This document shows, in pieces, positions 8,057 through 16,509 of a stretch of DNA of 64,000 nt. Source of the stretch: JAHQVK01 sp036788295 (GTDB lineage Bacteria; Myxococcota; Kuafuiibacteriia; Kuafuiibacteriales; Kuafuiibacteriaceae); contig DAIQNR010000010.1 of NCBI GenBank assembly GCA_036788295.1, positions 1 through 64,000 on the forward strand, written 5' to 3'. The stretch's first letter is position 1; the number at the start of each line of letters is the position of its first letter. The notes below the pieces were generated by a model. It saw only the letters and a program-made list of their open reading frames with translations. It made no database searches and had not been told where the DNA came from. The position numbers were made by a program, and so were the translations under genes.

Positions 8057-10135
8057 ATGCCAGATCTCACGCCCATTCGCTCCGCCCCTCTCCTTCGTCG
8101 GCCTCGGTCCTTGGCGACGCTCGTCCTGCTCGCCGCCGGGACGCTCGTACGCTGCGACTGCGAGGACGAGATCTCCTTCGAGGCCCGCGGGGTCTACGAA
8201 CCGGAGGTCCTCGCGTTCGATGCGGTCAACGTCGCCGAGCAAAGGGTCGAAAGGATCACCGTCCGGAGCACGGGCAGCGCCGGCCTTCAGGTCGTGAGCG
8301 CCGAGGTCCTCGACTCCGACAAGTTCACGGTCGTGGTCGCCGACGACCTGCTCGAGGGCCTGGCCCCCGGCCAGACCAGCACCATCACCGTCACCTACCG
8401 GCCATGCCCGGCGGCGTGGTCCGGGAACCGGCCCACCGAGGGGTACGACCTGTCGACCTGCCCGGGGGCCTTCGACTCGGCCGAGCTCGTGATCACGGAC
8501 ACCACCGAGCAGCAGACCCGATCGATCCCGCTGTCCGGGCAGCCGGTGCAGCCCCCCAACTCCGCGCTGCGCTGCGTGGTGGGTCGCGGGCGATGCAACC
8601 AGCCGGACGCCCAGCGCTCGGACAACTGCGCGACGCTCGCGTTCGACGACGTCCGCGCTGGCGACGAGCCGTGCGACCTCTACGTCGAGGTCGTGAACGC
8701 GAACCGCACCGTGAACGCCAACGAGGTCCGAGTGGGGCCCCTGCGCATCGACACGGCGGCGATCTCGGTGGTGAACAGCGAAACCGGCGGCATGCAAGCG
8801 ATCCCGGGGCCGAACGCCGGCTTCTCGCTCCTCGCCGAAGACGGCAGCCCGTTGCGCCTGCCGATCGAGATCCCGGTGGCCGATGGCGAGTCCGAGGGCA
8901 GCGCGCTGCTCCGGGTCCGCTTCGACGGGACGGTCGCGGGCAACTTCAGCGGTGCGCTCAGCGACATGCGCGGCCTGAGGATCGGCTCCAACGACCCGGA
9001 CAACCCCACCCGCTACGTGACGGTTTTGGCGGCGGGCACCGCGCCCGAGATCCAGGTCATCGACCGCCGGTCGAACTCGTCCGGCCTCGTGGACTTCGGC
9101 CCGGTCGCCCAGGGACGCAGCGCGACCGCCACCATCGCCATCACCAACCAAGGGAACACCGAGCTCAACATCTCGCAGGCTGGCCTGCGCGGCGCCGGCA
9201 ACCCGGAGTTTCAGTTCCAGACCGCCGACGGGAGGCCGCTCGCCGGACGCACCATCCAGCCGTTCGCGTCCGAGGAGGTCTTGGTCTACGTCAGGTACAC
9301 GCCGGCCGACGACCTGCCCGACCGCGAGTTCTACGACATCGAGTCCGACGACCCGAACAACAACCCGTTCGTCGTCGAGATCCGAGGCGGGCCGCAGCCC
9401 GGCCTGTGCCCGCCGCCCTCGGTGGTGGAGTGGCCCATCGACGAGACCACCGGGCCGCGCACCCGGGTGCTGCAGCTCGCGAGCTGCGGTTCGGGCCGGC
9501 TGAACCTGCTCGGTCTGCGGGTCGAGAACGCGGACAATCCGTCGTCGCTGCAGGACTTCCGGGTTGACCTGCCCCAGTGCGCGACGCTCCCGTGCTCCTT
9601 GGACGTCTCGCTGTGCCCGGCCATCGACCCCGACTGCGAGATCGACGGTCAGCGGCCGGGGACGACGTTCGATATTCCCCTCATCTACGAGAACCAAGAC
9701 CTCAGCCGGACCGACTTTGCGAACCTTGTCATCCGCACCAGCGATCCTCGGTTCGAAGAAGCGCTGGTCCTGCTTCGGGCGGAGGACAACCCTTGCTTTC
9801 CTCCGACGGTCTCGGTCGATGTCCAGACCATGAGCCCGTGCGCATCGAATCCGGTGCAGGTCCGGGTGGTCGGCGATCCCGGCGGCCCGATCGGGATGCC
9901 GGCGACCCTGACCGAATGCAGGTGGGAGACGCTGTTCGGGGGAGGTCCGAACGTCGTCTACAGCCCGAACGGGGACGCTGCAGCCTGCGTGAACACGTCG
10001 TTCACGCCGACGGAGGGCGGCAACATGATCATCCTCCTGAGCAAGGTCTGCAACGACTGCGGCGGATGCTTCCCGGCCGAAGGGGAGCTGGGCGGAGTCC
10101 GCGAGACCATCCCGATCGCCCCCGAGTGCAACTGA
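8057..10135 (+). CDS. Secreted choice-of-anchor D (ASPM/SPD-2/Hydin-like) repeat protein
   Basis: The 692-residue protein has a signal peptide (LATLVLLAAGTLVRC) with a Cys soon after it, suggesting export and perhaps lipidation. It then shows immunoglobulin-like beta-sandwich repeats of the choice-of-anchor D/ASPM-SPD-2-Hydin type. Clear examples are LVDFGPVAQGRSATATIAIT followed by NQGNTELNISQAGL, and an earlier copy beginning VLAFDAVNVAEQRVERITV. Such domains are structural or ligand-binding and are very common in Myxococcota surface proteins. A C-terminal Cys-rich part (about 570-692) contains pairs such as CNDCGGC, probably disulfide-bonded. There is no enzymatic motif. It probably sits on the outer surface; partner unknown. 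Confidence 0.78.
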   Translation: MPDLTPIRSAPLLRRPRSLATLVLLAAGTLVRCDCEDEISFEARGVYEPEVLAFDAVNVAEQRVERITVRSTGSAGLQVVSAEVLDSDKFTVVVADDLLEGLAPGQTSTITVTYRPCPAAWSGNRPTEGYDLSTCPGAFDSAELVITDTTEQQTRSIPLSGQPVQPPNSALRCVVGRGRCNQPDAQRSDNCATLAFDDVRAGDEPCDLYVEVVNANRTVNANEVRVGPLRIDTAAISVVNSETGGMQAIPGPNAGFSLLAEDGSPLRLPIEIPVADGESEGSALLRVRFDGTVAGNFSGALSDMRGLRIGSNDPDNPTRYVTVLAAGTAPEIQVIDRRSNSSGLVDFGPVAQGRSATATIAITNQGNTELNISQAGLRGAGNPEFQFQTADGRPLAGRTIQPFASEEVLVYVRYTPADDLPDREFYDIESDDPNNNPFVVEIRGGPQPGLCPPPSVVEWPIDETTGPRTRVLQLASCGSGRLNLLGLRVENADNPSSLQDFRVDLPQCATLPCSLDVSLCPAIDPDCEIDGQRPGTTFDIPLIYENQDLSRTDFANLVIRTSDPRFEEALVLLRAEDNPCFPPTVSVDVQTMSPCASNPVQVRVVGDPGGPIGMPATLTECRWETLFGGGPNVVYSPNGDAAACVNTSFTPTEGGNMIILLSKVCNDCGGCFPAEGELGGVRETIPIAPECN

Positions 10136-10216
10136 CGCGCCTTCGATCCCTGGAAATCCCTCCTCTCGACGGCTCGAGTTGGCGGTCGGTGGACAACCGA
10201 GCGCCCGGCTGTTCCG

Positions 10217-10966
10217 GTGAATGAGATGCACCGTGCCGAGCAGATTCGCGACCACCTCCGTTTCGACGTGGCGCGGCTGGCTCGGGCGGCGGAGCGCCTG
10301 AAGACGGTGGATGCGCAGCTGCGCCGTCTCCGGGGAAAACTCGAGCAGCGGGCCTTCACCCTCGCCGAGGATGGCGTCAATCCAAGGGGCTCCGCCGGCC
10401 TCGACGCGGCCCCGATCCGCTCGGCCCAGGCCCAGGCCACCGCCGATCTGGCGCGGCGGGCCGCGCTCGGCGACGTGCTTCGCCACTCCGGGGCGCTCCC
10501 GCTGGTCGCGTCGATGGCGGTGTCGCGGTGGGTGGATGCCATTCGCGTCCTTCCCGGGGAGGGCAGCCGCAACCGGAGGATCGCGGCCGCCAAAGGGCAC
10601 ATCGACGCCGGCCGCATCGCCCACCGAATGCTCGCGACCCTGAGGAGCCGGTCCGGGGTGCGCTCCGGCTGCGGGCAGCTGGTCTGCGCCGTGGTGGTGG
10701 CCGAGCTGTCGCCCCCCGACCTCTGCTCGTTTTGCTCCGAACAGGTTGAAGAAGGGTGGGAGCGAGCGCTCGCGGCCCGAGACATTCACGACGAGGACTC
10801 CGCGCTCGGTGCGGCCTCCGCGGCGCTGCGCGAGGGCGCGCGCTTGCTCGAATCGATGGCGAGGCGGGCAGAGCTGGCCGTCGGCTCGCTGCTCGAGCAG
10901 GCCGAAGCGGTGGAGGCCCGGGTCGCGCGGGACCTCGGCGACGCTGGCCGGGACCAAACGACCTGA
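10217..10966 (+). CDS. Helical protein of unknown function
   Basis: The 249-residue product is predicted to be mostly alpha-helical. The first 60 residues form an amphipathic helix pair (RFDVARLARAAERLKTVDAQ) and the last 60 are Ala/Glu/Arg-rich and coiled-coil-like (AALREGARLLESMARRAELA). The middle contains a Cys-containing segment (GCGQLVCAVVVAEL and CSFC). Codon usage follows the strong G/C third-position bias of neighbouring genes, supporting this strand over the overlapping minus-strand frames. GTG 10217 is followed by an in-frame ATG at 10226, either of which may be used. No signal peptide or membrane span is present, so the protein is likely cytoplasmic. I recognise no family. Confidence 0.6.
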   Translation: MNEMHRAEQIRDHLRFDVARLARAAERLKTVDAQLRRLRGKLEQRAFTLAEDGVNPRGSAGLDAAPIRSAQAQATADLARRAALGDVLRHSGALPLVASMAVSRWVDAIRVLPGEGSRNRRIAAAKGHIDAGRIAHRMLATLRSRSGVRSGCGQLVCAVVVAELSPPDLCSFCSEQVEEGWERALAARDIHDEDSALGAASAALREGARLLESMARRAELAVGSLLEQAEAVEARVARDLGDAGRDQTT

Positions 10967-11069
10967 GCAGCGGATTGGGCGCCGAAGCGACCCTCGCTCC
11001 GGCTTGGCGATGAGGGATCGCTTCGTCCGTCCGGATCACGGCTTGCGCGGCTCGTCCCATCGGGTTCGC

Positions 11070-11098
11070 TTGCCATGTGGGATCCACCTCTTTAGCAT
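11070..11098 (+). promoter_or_regulatory. Sigma-70-type promoter of the fatty acid hydroxylase gene
   Basis: TTGCCA (11070-11075) and TAGCAT (11093-11098) are spaced by exactly 17 bases, matching 5/6 and 4/6 consensus positions. The -10 box ends only 12 bases before ATG 11111, so the predicted transcript would have almost no 5' leader. Confidence 0.5.
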
Positions 11099-11110
11099 CC
11101 GCGTCCATTC

Positions 11111-11734
11111 ATGCGCCCCATCAAGGCCGCGCTCGAGTCCCGCACCGAGCGCATGTTCGAGTCGGACCTGTTCGAGTTCTTCTCACGGACCCCGTTTTGG
11201 GTGCCGCTCGTGTTGTTCCTCCCCATCATCGGAGGGACCGCGGTCTGGTCGGTCCAAGCGGCTGGGTTCGGTCCTGCGGCCGGAATGTTCGGCGTAGGCC
11301 TCGTGGTCTGGACGCTGCTCGAGTACTGGCTTCACCGGGTCGCATTCCACTACGAGGCGAAGTCGCGGTTCGGGAAGAAGCTGGTCTGGTACGCCCACGG
11401 CGTCCACCACGACTGGCCCAATGACAAGCTTCGCTTGGTGTTCCCGCCGGCGGTCTCGCTGCCGCTCGCCGTCCTGTTCTTTGGGCTCTTCACCGTCGCC
11501 TTCGGCCCTTCGCTGCGCTGGGGCGCGTTCTGCGGCCTGGTCACCGGGTACCTCGCCTACGACATGATCCACTACGCGACCCACTTCTACGCGTTCGATG
11601 GACGGGTCATGAGGTTCCTCCGCTCCTACCATATGGCCCACCACTTCAAGCACGAGCCGCTTCGGTTCGGGGTGTCGAACCCTCTGTGGGACTATGTGTT
11701 TGGGACCGCCCCGAAGGGCCGCGCCGCCGAGTGA
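11111..11734 (+). CDS. Fatty acid hydroxylase / sterol desaturase family membrane enzyme
   Basis: The 207-residue integral membrane protein has the eight-histidine di-iron motif set of the fatty-acid-hydroxylase superfamily: EYWLHRVAFH, AHGVHHDWPND, DMIHYATHFYAF and YHMAHHFKHE. Four hydrophobic segments surround these motifs. The spacing and the terminal HHFKHExxxFGVSNPLWD are typical of FA2H/Scs7-like enzymes, which 2-hydroxylate the fatty acyl chain of sphingolipids or ceramides using O2. Members of the group make 2-hydroxy and sphingolipid-type lipids in myxobacteria, so modification of membrane lipids is the most likely role. The next gene, mutL, starts 10 bases later and may be co-transcribed. 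Confidence 0.88.
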   Translation: MRPIKAALESRTERMFESDLFEFFSRTPFWVPLVLFLPIIGGTAVWSVQAAGFGPAAGMFGVGLVVWTLLEYWLHRVAFHYEAKSRFGKKLVWYAHGVHHDWPNDKLRLVFPPAVSLPLAVLFFGLFTVAFGPSLRWGAFCGLVTGYLAYDMIHYATHFYAFDGRVMRFLRSYHMAHHFKHEPLRFGVSNPLWDYVFGTAPKGRAAE

Positions 11735-11744
11735 GGGCCGCTCG

Positions 11745-13703
11745 ATGAGCCCACCGGTCGTCCGGGTGCTTCCCGAGGCGGTCGCAAACCAAATCGCGGC
11801 CGGGGAGGTGGTCGAGCGCCCCGCCTCCGTCGTGAAGGAGCTCGTCGAAAACGCCCTCGACGCCGGGGCCTCTCGGGTGAAGATCGAGGTGCTCGGCGGC
11901 GGACTGCGCAGCATTCGGGTCGAGGATGACGGGCACGGGATGCCGGAGCCCGATGCGCGGCTTGCGCTGACCCGTCACGCCACGTCGAAGCTGAGGAGCG
12001 CCGAGGACCTCGAGTCGGTGGCGTCGCTCGGGTTTCGGGGGGAAGCGCTGCCCTCGATCGCCTCGGTGTGCCGGTTCGAGCTGAGGACCGCCGTTCGGGG
12101 GTCAGACGCCGGGACCCTGGTCCGGGTGGAGGGAGGCGGCCCGCTGGTGGTCGAACCCTGTCCGCCGGTTCCGGGGACGCAGGTGGAGGCGGCAGACCTG
12201 TTCTTCAACCTCCCGGCGAGGCGAAAGTTCCTCCGGCAGCCGCCGACCGAGCTCGGCCATGTCACCGAGGTGGTGACCCGGCTCGCGCTCGCCCACCCCG
12301 AGGTGGGGTTTCATTTGCTCGCGGAGGGCCGAAGCGCGCTGCAGGCCCCGGCGCTGCCGACGCCGGACACCGACCCTCGCCCCCGGCTCGGTCGGCTGCT
12401 GGGCAGAGCGGTCGCGGAAGGCCTCGTTCCGCTCGATGACGATGGCCTCGTCCGCTCGGTCGAGGTTCGCGGGTACTTCGGGGCGCCGCCGCTGTCGGAT
12501 CGCGGTGTCAGAGGCCAGCACGTCTTCGTCAACGGTCGCTTCGTTCGGGATCGGACGGTGGCCTCCGCGATCACCGAGGCGTTTCAGGGCAGACTCCCTC
12601 GGGGCCGGGGGCCGGTGGTCCTTCTCCATGTCCGGCTCGACCCTCGGGACGTGGACGTGAACGTTCACCCCCAAAAGACGGAGGTGCGCTTCGCCCGCAG
12701 CGGGGAGGTCTTCCGAGCGGTGCAATCCGCCTTGCGTCGAGGCCTAAGCCGGATCGGGTCGGCCCCCACGCCTGAAGATCCGGCGGCTCGTCGGCGCCGG
12801 CTCCATCTGGCCGCCGACCCGGTCGAGTCGAGCCGGATCGGCCCGGCGTCCGCGGTGGCCGAACCGACGCTCGCGGTCTCGCCAACGCCGACGGGCGGGC
12901 TAGCCCCACCGACCGACGAAGCTCGGTCGGTCGGCGGCTCGTCCTCGCACGTGCGGCCCGCGCCTCGACCCGAGCCGTCGGTGGCCTTCGAGCCCGCGGT
13001 TCCGTACCGCGGTCACGGCGAGCGGCTGTTGTCCGCGTTCTCGTCCGCTCCGAAGCGGCTCGCCCGCTGGACCTCGCCCAAGGATCCACCACCGCCGGTG
13101 TCCACGGGCTCGCGGCCCGCCGCCGCGAGCTTGCCGCTGCCCGCGCCGACGTTGTCCGAGACCCGGCGGCTCGGCGTCGTCTTCGGCCGCTACCTTATGC
13201 TCGAAGCGGAGGGCGCCCTCTGGTTCGCCGACCTGGCCGGCATCTCGGCCCGCGTGGCCGCCGAACGAAGCGCGGTGGAGGGGGTAGGGCCGACGCAGCC
13301 CCTGCTGGTGCCCCTCGGCCTCGAGCTCGGGCCGGCGGCACGGGGGCTCGCCGAATCGGAACAGGCGGCGCTCGCGGCGGCCGGCCTCGAGCTCGGGCAT
13401 CGGGAGGGGAGGGTGGTCCTGCTCGGGGCGCCGGCCCGGGCGGCGGGGCTCGACCTCGCTCGGGTGGTGGAGCTCGTCCTCGAGCGGCTCGAGGACGGCG
13501 TGCCGGCCGACGCGGCGGTGCTCGAGGCGGTGGCTCGAACCGATCGAGCGGGCGGCTTCGTGCCCACGGCCCCCGAGGAGGTGGACCGTCTGCTCGCCGC
13601 GCTCGAGCGATGCACGATACGGGACCGCGCCCCCGATGGCCGACCGCTCGTGGTGGCGCTGTCGCGGGACCGGATCGCGGCTTTGTTCGGCGGAACCGGG
13701 TGA
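11745..13703 (+). CDS. mutL: DNA mismatch repair protein MutL
   Basis: The 652-residue protein has the GHKL ATPase N-terminus (about 1-330): ANQIAAGEVVERPASVVKEL, ENALDAG, DDGHGM, TRHATSKL and GFRGEALPSIASV. It then has the transducer domain with DVDVNVHPQKTEVRF, a Pro/Ala-rich linker (about 340-475) and a C-terminal dimerisation domain. MutL couples MutS mismatch recognition to downstream nicking and excision. The C-terminal domain lacks the DQHAxxExxxxE endonuclease motif: at the expected place the sequence reads FADLAGISARVAAER (Asp496), and the late CPHGRP metal motif reads APDGRP. This MutL is therefore probably non-nicking, like the enterobacterial protein. Start ATG 11745; its stop overlaps the miaA start by 4 bases. 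Confidence 0.95.
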   Translation: MSPPVVRVLPEAVANQIAAGEVVERPASVVKELVENALDAGASRVKIEVLGGGLRSIRVEDDGHGMPEPDARLALTRHATSKLRSAEDLESVASLGFRGEALPSIASVCRFELRTAVRGSDAGTLVRVEGGGPLVVEPCPPVPGTQVEAADLFFNLPARRKFLRQPPTELGHVTEVVTRLALAHPEVGFHLLAEGRSALQAPALPTPDTDPRPRLGRLLGRAVAEGLVPLDDDGLVRSVEVRGYFGAPPLSDRGVRGQHVFVNGRFVRDRTVASAITEAFQGRLPRGRGPVVLLHVRLDPRDVDVNVHPQKTEVRFARSGEVFRAVQSALRRGLSRIGSAPTPEDPAARRRRLHLAADPVESSRIGPASAVAEPTLAVSPTPTGGLAPPTDEARSVGGSSSHVRPAPRPEPSVAFEPAVPYRGHGERLLSAFSSAPKRLARWTSPKDPPPPVSTGSRPAAASLPLPAPTLSETRRLGVVFGRYLMLEAEGALWFADLAGISARVAAERSAVEGVGPTQPLLVPLGLELGPAARGLAESEQAALAAAGLELGHREGRVVLLGAPARAAGLDLARVVELVLERLEDGVPADAAVLEAVARTDRAGGFVPTAPEEVDRLLAALERCTIRDRAPDGRPLVVALSRDRIAALFGGTG

Positions 13704-14626
13704 GCCCGCCGGCGCTCGCAGCGGTGGTCGGGGCCACCGGCACGGGCAAGACCGCGCTCGCGGTGGAGCTCGCAGAGCGATTCGGTGGGGAGATCGTCTC
13801 CTGCGACTCGGCGCAGATCTACATTGGCCTCGACGTGGGCACGGCGAGCCCGAGCCCCGAGGAGAGGCGGCGAGCGCCGCACCACCTGATCGACGTCCTC
13901 GAACCGGTCGCCCAGTGGTCGGCGGCCGATTTTGCGGCCGCCGCCGACCGGAGCATCGCTGACATCCGGTCCCGGGGTCGCGTCCCGATCCTGGTCGGCG
14001 GCAATGGGCTGTGGTTTCGGGCTTTGGTGCGCGGGCTGTTCGAGGCGCCCGCCATCGATCCTGCGCTCCGGGCCGAAATCCGGGCCGATCTCGCCGGCCG
14101 AGGCCCCGAGGCGGTCCATGCCGAGCTCGCTTTGGTGGATCCGGTCGCCGCCGCCCGCATCCAGCCCCGGGACCCCCAGCGCATCGGCCGCGCTCTCGAG
14201 GTGTTCCGGCAGACCGGGACCCCGATCAGCGAGCTGCAGGCCCGCCACGGGTTCAAGAGCGAGCGGTACCGGGTGGCGGCGGTGGCCATCGATTGGCCCC
14301 GGGCGGCGCTGCGCGATCGGCTCGAGGTCCGGGTGCAGCAGATGTACCAGGGGGGCTTGCTCGAAGAGACGGAGCGCTGCCTCCGGTCCGGCGCTCCGGT
14401 TGACTGTCCTGGCCTGTCCACGATCGGGTATCGGGACGCGGTCCGGGTTCTTCGGGGGGAGCTGGGCCGGGCGGAAGCCGAGCGGGACACCGCAACGGCG
14501 ACCCACCGCTACGCGAAGCGGCAGCGAAACTGGTTCGCGCACGAGCCCTCGGTTCGCTTTCTGGAGCCCGAGCGGGTCCTTTCCGCCGCGATCGACTGGT
14601 TGCGCCCGGCGCTGGACGGGGTGTAA
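13700..14626 (+). CDS. miaA: tRNA dimethylallyltransferase MiaA
   Basis: The 308-residue enzyme transfers the dimethylallyl group from DMAPP to N6 of A37 in tRNAs reading U-starting codons. Motifs are the P-loop VGATGTGKTALA, the substrate-binding DSAQIYIGLDVGTA, the HHLIDVLEP motif, the GGNGLWFRAL segment, and the C-terminal TIGYRDAV and RYAKRQRNWF tRNA-binding motifs. GTG 13700 overlaps the mutL stop (GTGA), showing translational coupling. mutL-miaA adjacency is conserved in many bacteria; the hfq gene that often follows in Proteobacteria is absent here. Confidence 0.95.
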   Translation: MSPPALAAVVGATGTGKTALAVELAERFGGEIVSCDSAQIYIGLDVGTASPSPEERRRAPHHLIDVLEPVAQWSAADFAAAADRSIADIRSRGRVPILVGGNGLWFRALVRGLFEAPAIDPALRAEIRADLAGRGPEAVHAELALVDPVAAARIQPRDPQRIGRALEVFRQTGTPISELQARHGFKSERYRVAAVAIDWPRAALRDRLEVRVQQMYQGGLLEETERCLRSGAPVDCPGLSTIGYRDAVRVLRGELGRAEAERDTATATHRYAKRQRNWFAHEPSVRFLEPERVLSAAIDWLRPALDGV

Positions 14627-14751
14627 TCCGCCGCCGTGGAGCGCCGCTGCGAGTCCCTCCGGTCGCCAGCCGCGTCCGAATCGCCGCCTCCGAGGGCCGC
14701 TCCTTCCAGCGCTCGGTGCGCGACTTCGGTCCACCCTAGGGAGGTCGGGCC

Positions 14752-15945
14752 GTGACGGACGGAAACGGCCGGCTCGACGGCCGGGGTCCCACTCGGCACT
14801 CCGCGGCTCGAGACGACCGACTCCCCGGGCTCACCGACCCATCGCTCGTGCCCCCCGAGGTCGGACGCCTGCCTCCCCGGGGCCGAGCCACCCGCCCCGA
14901 GGAGCTGGCGGTGCGCCTAGGCGTGGAGGTGGAGCTCGTCGCTCGGCTCTGCGCCAACGAAAACCCGCTGGGGCCGTCGGGGGCGGCGACGAGCGCCGCT
15001 TCGGTGGCGCTTCTCGGCGCCCACCGCTACCCGGATCCGGACTATCCGGACTTGCGCCGGGCGATCGCTGCCCACCACCGGTTGAATGAGGAGCAAGTGG
15101 TCGTTGGCCACGGGTGCTCCGAGCTCATCGATTTGCTGGTTCGCACCTTCGTCGGTCCGGGGCAGACGGTCGTGAGCGGGTGGCCGAGCTATCCGGCGTA
15201 CCGGCTCGCCGCGCAGGTCGCTGGTCGGGAGTTCCTCGCGGCCCCGCTTCGCCAGGGCCATCTCGACCTCCCCGGCATGGCGGCGCTCGTTGATGCCCGG
15301 ACCAAGCTCGTGTTCGTGGCCAACCCGAACAACCCCACGGGCACCCACGTGAGCCGCCGCGCGCTGGCCACCTTTCTTCATCGCCTGCCCCCCGAGACGA
15401 TCGTGGCGATCGACGAAGCCTACGCCGACTACGTGGATGCGCCCGACTATCCCCGAGCCATCGAGGATTTTCTCCCCGGACGGAGCCGTCTCGTCGTTCT
15501 GCGCACGTTCTCCAAGGTGTATGGCCTCGCCGGCTTGCGGGTGGGCTACGGTCTCATGGCGCCGGAGCTGGCCCGGCACCTCGAGCGAATTCGCCCGGTG
15601 TTCGCCCTCAGCGCCCCGGCGGCGGCAGCGGCCACGGCCGCGCTCGAGGACCAGGCCCACGTGGAGCGGTCCCGGCGCCTGGTGGCCAGAGAGCGCTCTT
15701 GCCTCTTCGAGGGCCTCGAGCGCCTTCGGCTGGATCCCCTGCCGTCGGTGGCGAACTTCGTGTGCGCCCGGGCCGCTCCGGCCGGGTTCGCTGCCGCGCT
15801 CGAGGAAGAGGGCGTGCTCGTCCGAGACCTCGAACCCTACGGTGTCCCGGGCGGGATTCGGGTCTCCGTGGGCCACTCGGAGGCGAACCGCCGGTTTCTC
15901 GCTGCGGCGGCCCGTGTGCTCGCGGCCGTCGAGTCGAGGCCTTGA
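14752..15945 (+). CDS. hisC: Histidinol-phosphate aminotransferase (class I/II PLP aminotransferase)
   Basis: This 397-residue fold-type I PLP enzyme shows the HisC signature throughout. It has LCANENPLGPS near the N-terminus, HRYPDPDYPDLRRAIA, GHGCSELIDLL, the NPNNPTGT loop, DEAYADYVD, the PLP-Lys motif TFSKVYGLAGLRVGY, and a C-terminal RVSVGHSEANRRFL. It converts imidazole-acetol phosphate to histidinol phosphate with glutamate. HisC enzymes next to aroA and cmk often also serve as aromatic (phenylalanine/tyrosine) aminotransferases, which the position here suggests. GTG 14752 is preceded by a good ribosome site (GGGAGGT). The first 40 residues are an extra N-terminal extension over the usual about 360. 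Confidence 0.9.
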   Translation: MTDGNGRLDGRGPTRHSAARDDRLPGLTDPSLVPPEVGRLPPRGRATRPEELAVRLGVEVELVARLCANENPLGPSGAATSAASVALLGAHRYPDPDYPDLRRAIAAHHRLNEEQVVVGHGCSELIDLLVRTFVGPGQTVVSGWPSYPAYRLAAQVAGREFLAAPLRQGHLDLPGMAALVDARTKLVFVANPNNPTGTHVSRRALATFLHRLPPETIVAIDEAYADYVDAPDYPRAIEDFLPGRSRLVVLRTFSKVYGLAGLRVGYGLMAPELARHLERIRPVFALSAPAAAAATAALEDQAHVERSRRLVARERSCLFEGLERLRLDPLPSVANFVCARAAPAGFAAALEEEGVLVRDLEPYGVPGGIRVSVGHSEANRRFLAAAARVLAAVESRP

Positions 15946-16032
15946 CCGGTTCGACCGCTTGTCGCCAGGCCGCCGCTTTTGCACCATGCGCCGGCGCCCG
16001 GGTCGTCCCGGCGCGGGGAGGCCCGGCTAGGC

Positions 16033-16509
16033 ATGACTGAACCAAGCTCCAACCGACGCACCGGGCTCGCGGTGGCGCTCGTCCTCGGCCTCGCCGGGTT
16101 GGGTTTCGCCCTTTGGTGGTCGCTCGAGCCGCCGCCGGCCGAACCGCCGCCCGAGCTTCGGCCGGCACAGAAGCCCCCGGCGAGCGCCGACATGACCGAA
16201 GCGGAGCGCCGGGCCTACCTGGCGCAGTTCGTCCGGGTGGAGGAATTCGAGGTCGGGCCAGATCAGCCGAGCCCCGATGAGCCGCCGGTCCCCGGTCTGC
16301 TCGCCGTCACCGGTGAGGTCGTCAACCTCGGAGAACGCCGCATCGAGCGGGTGTTCCTCGCGGTGCATCCGGTGGACGAAGCGGGCGAGGTGCTCGCCGA
16401 GCTGCTCGAGGACGTCGCCCGGGGCCTGCCCGCCGGTGCGCGGCGCAGGTTCCGGTTCACGATCCCCGAGGACAGCTCCTCCGCGGGATTCGAATACGAG
16501 ATCCGCTGA
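16033..16509 (+). CDS. Membrane-anchored protein, unknown (FxLYD/DUF2393-like)
   Basis: The 158-residue protein has one N-terminal membrane anchor (about residues 11-30, GLAVALVLGLAGLGFALWW), a Pro/Glu-rich linker and a C-terminal beta-sandwich. The pattern VTGEVVNLGERRIERVFLAV, then PAGARRRFRFTIPED, resembles the FxLYD and DUF2393 domains that sit on the outer face of the membrane. The role is unknown. ATG 16033 gives the anchor a proper short basic start. Its stop TGA shares a base with the aroA start (TGATG), so it is translationally coupled to the shikimate gene, which may be coincidental. Confidence 0.7.
   Translation: MTEPSSNRRTGLAVALVLGLAGLGFALWWSLEPPPAEPPPELRPAQKPPASADMTEAERRAYLAQFVRVEEFEVGPDQPSPDEPPVPGLLAVTGEVVNLGERRIERVFLAVHPVDEAGEVLAELLEDVARGLPAGARRRFRFTIPEDSSSAGFEYEIR

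Noticed and set aside
7634..10957. Open frame of 1107 codons on the minus strand
   Set aside because: It lies antisense to the choice-of-anchor D gene and the following helical protein gene, with no family motif. It is a shadow frame.
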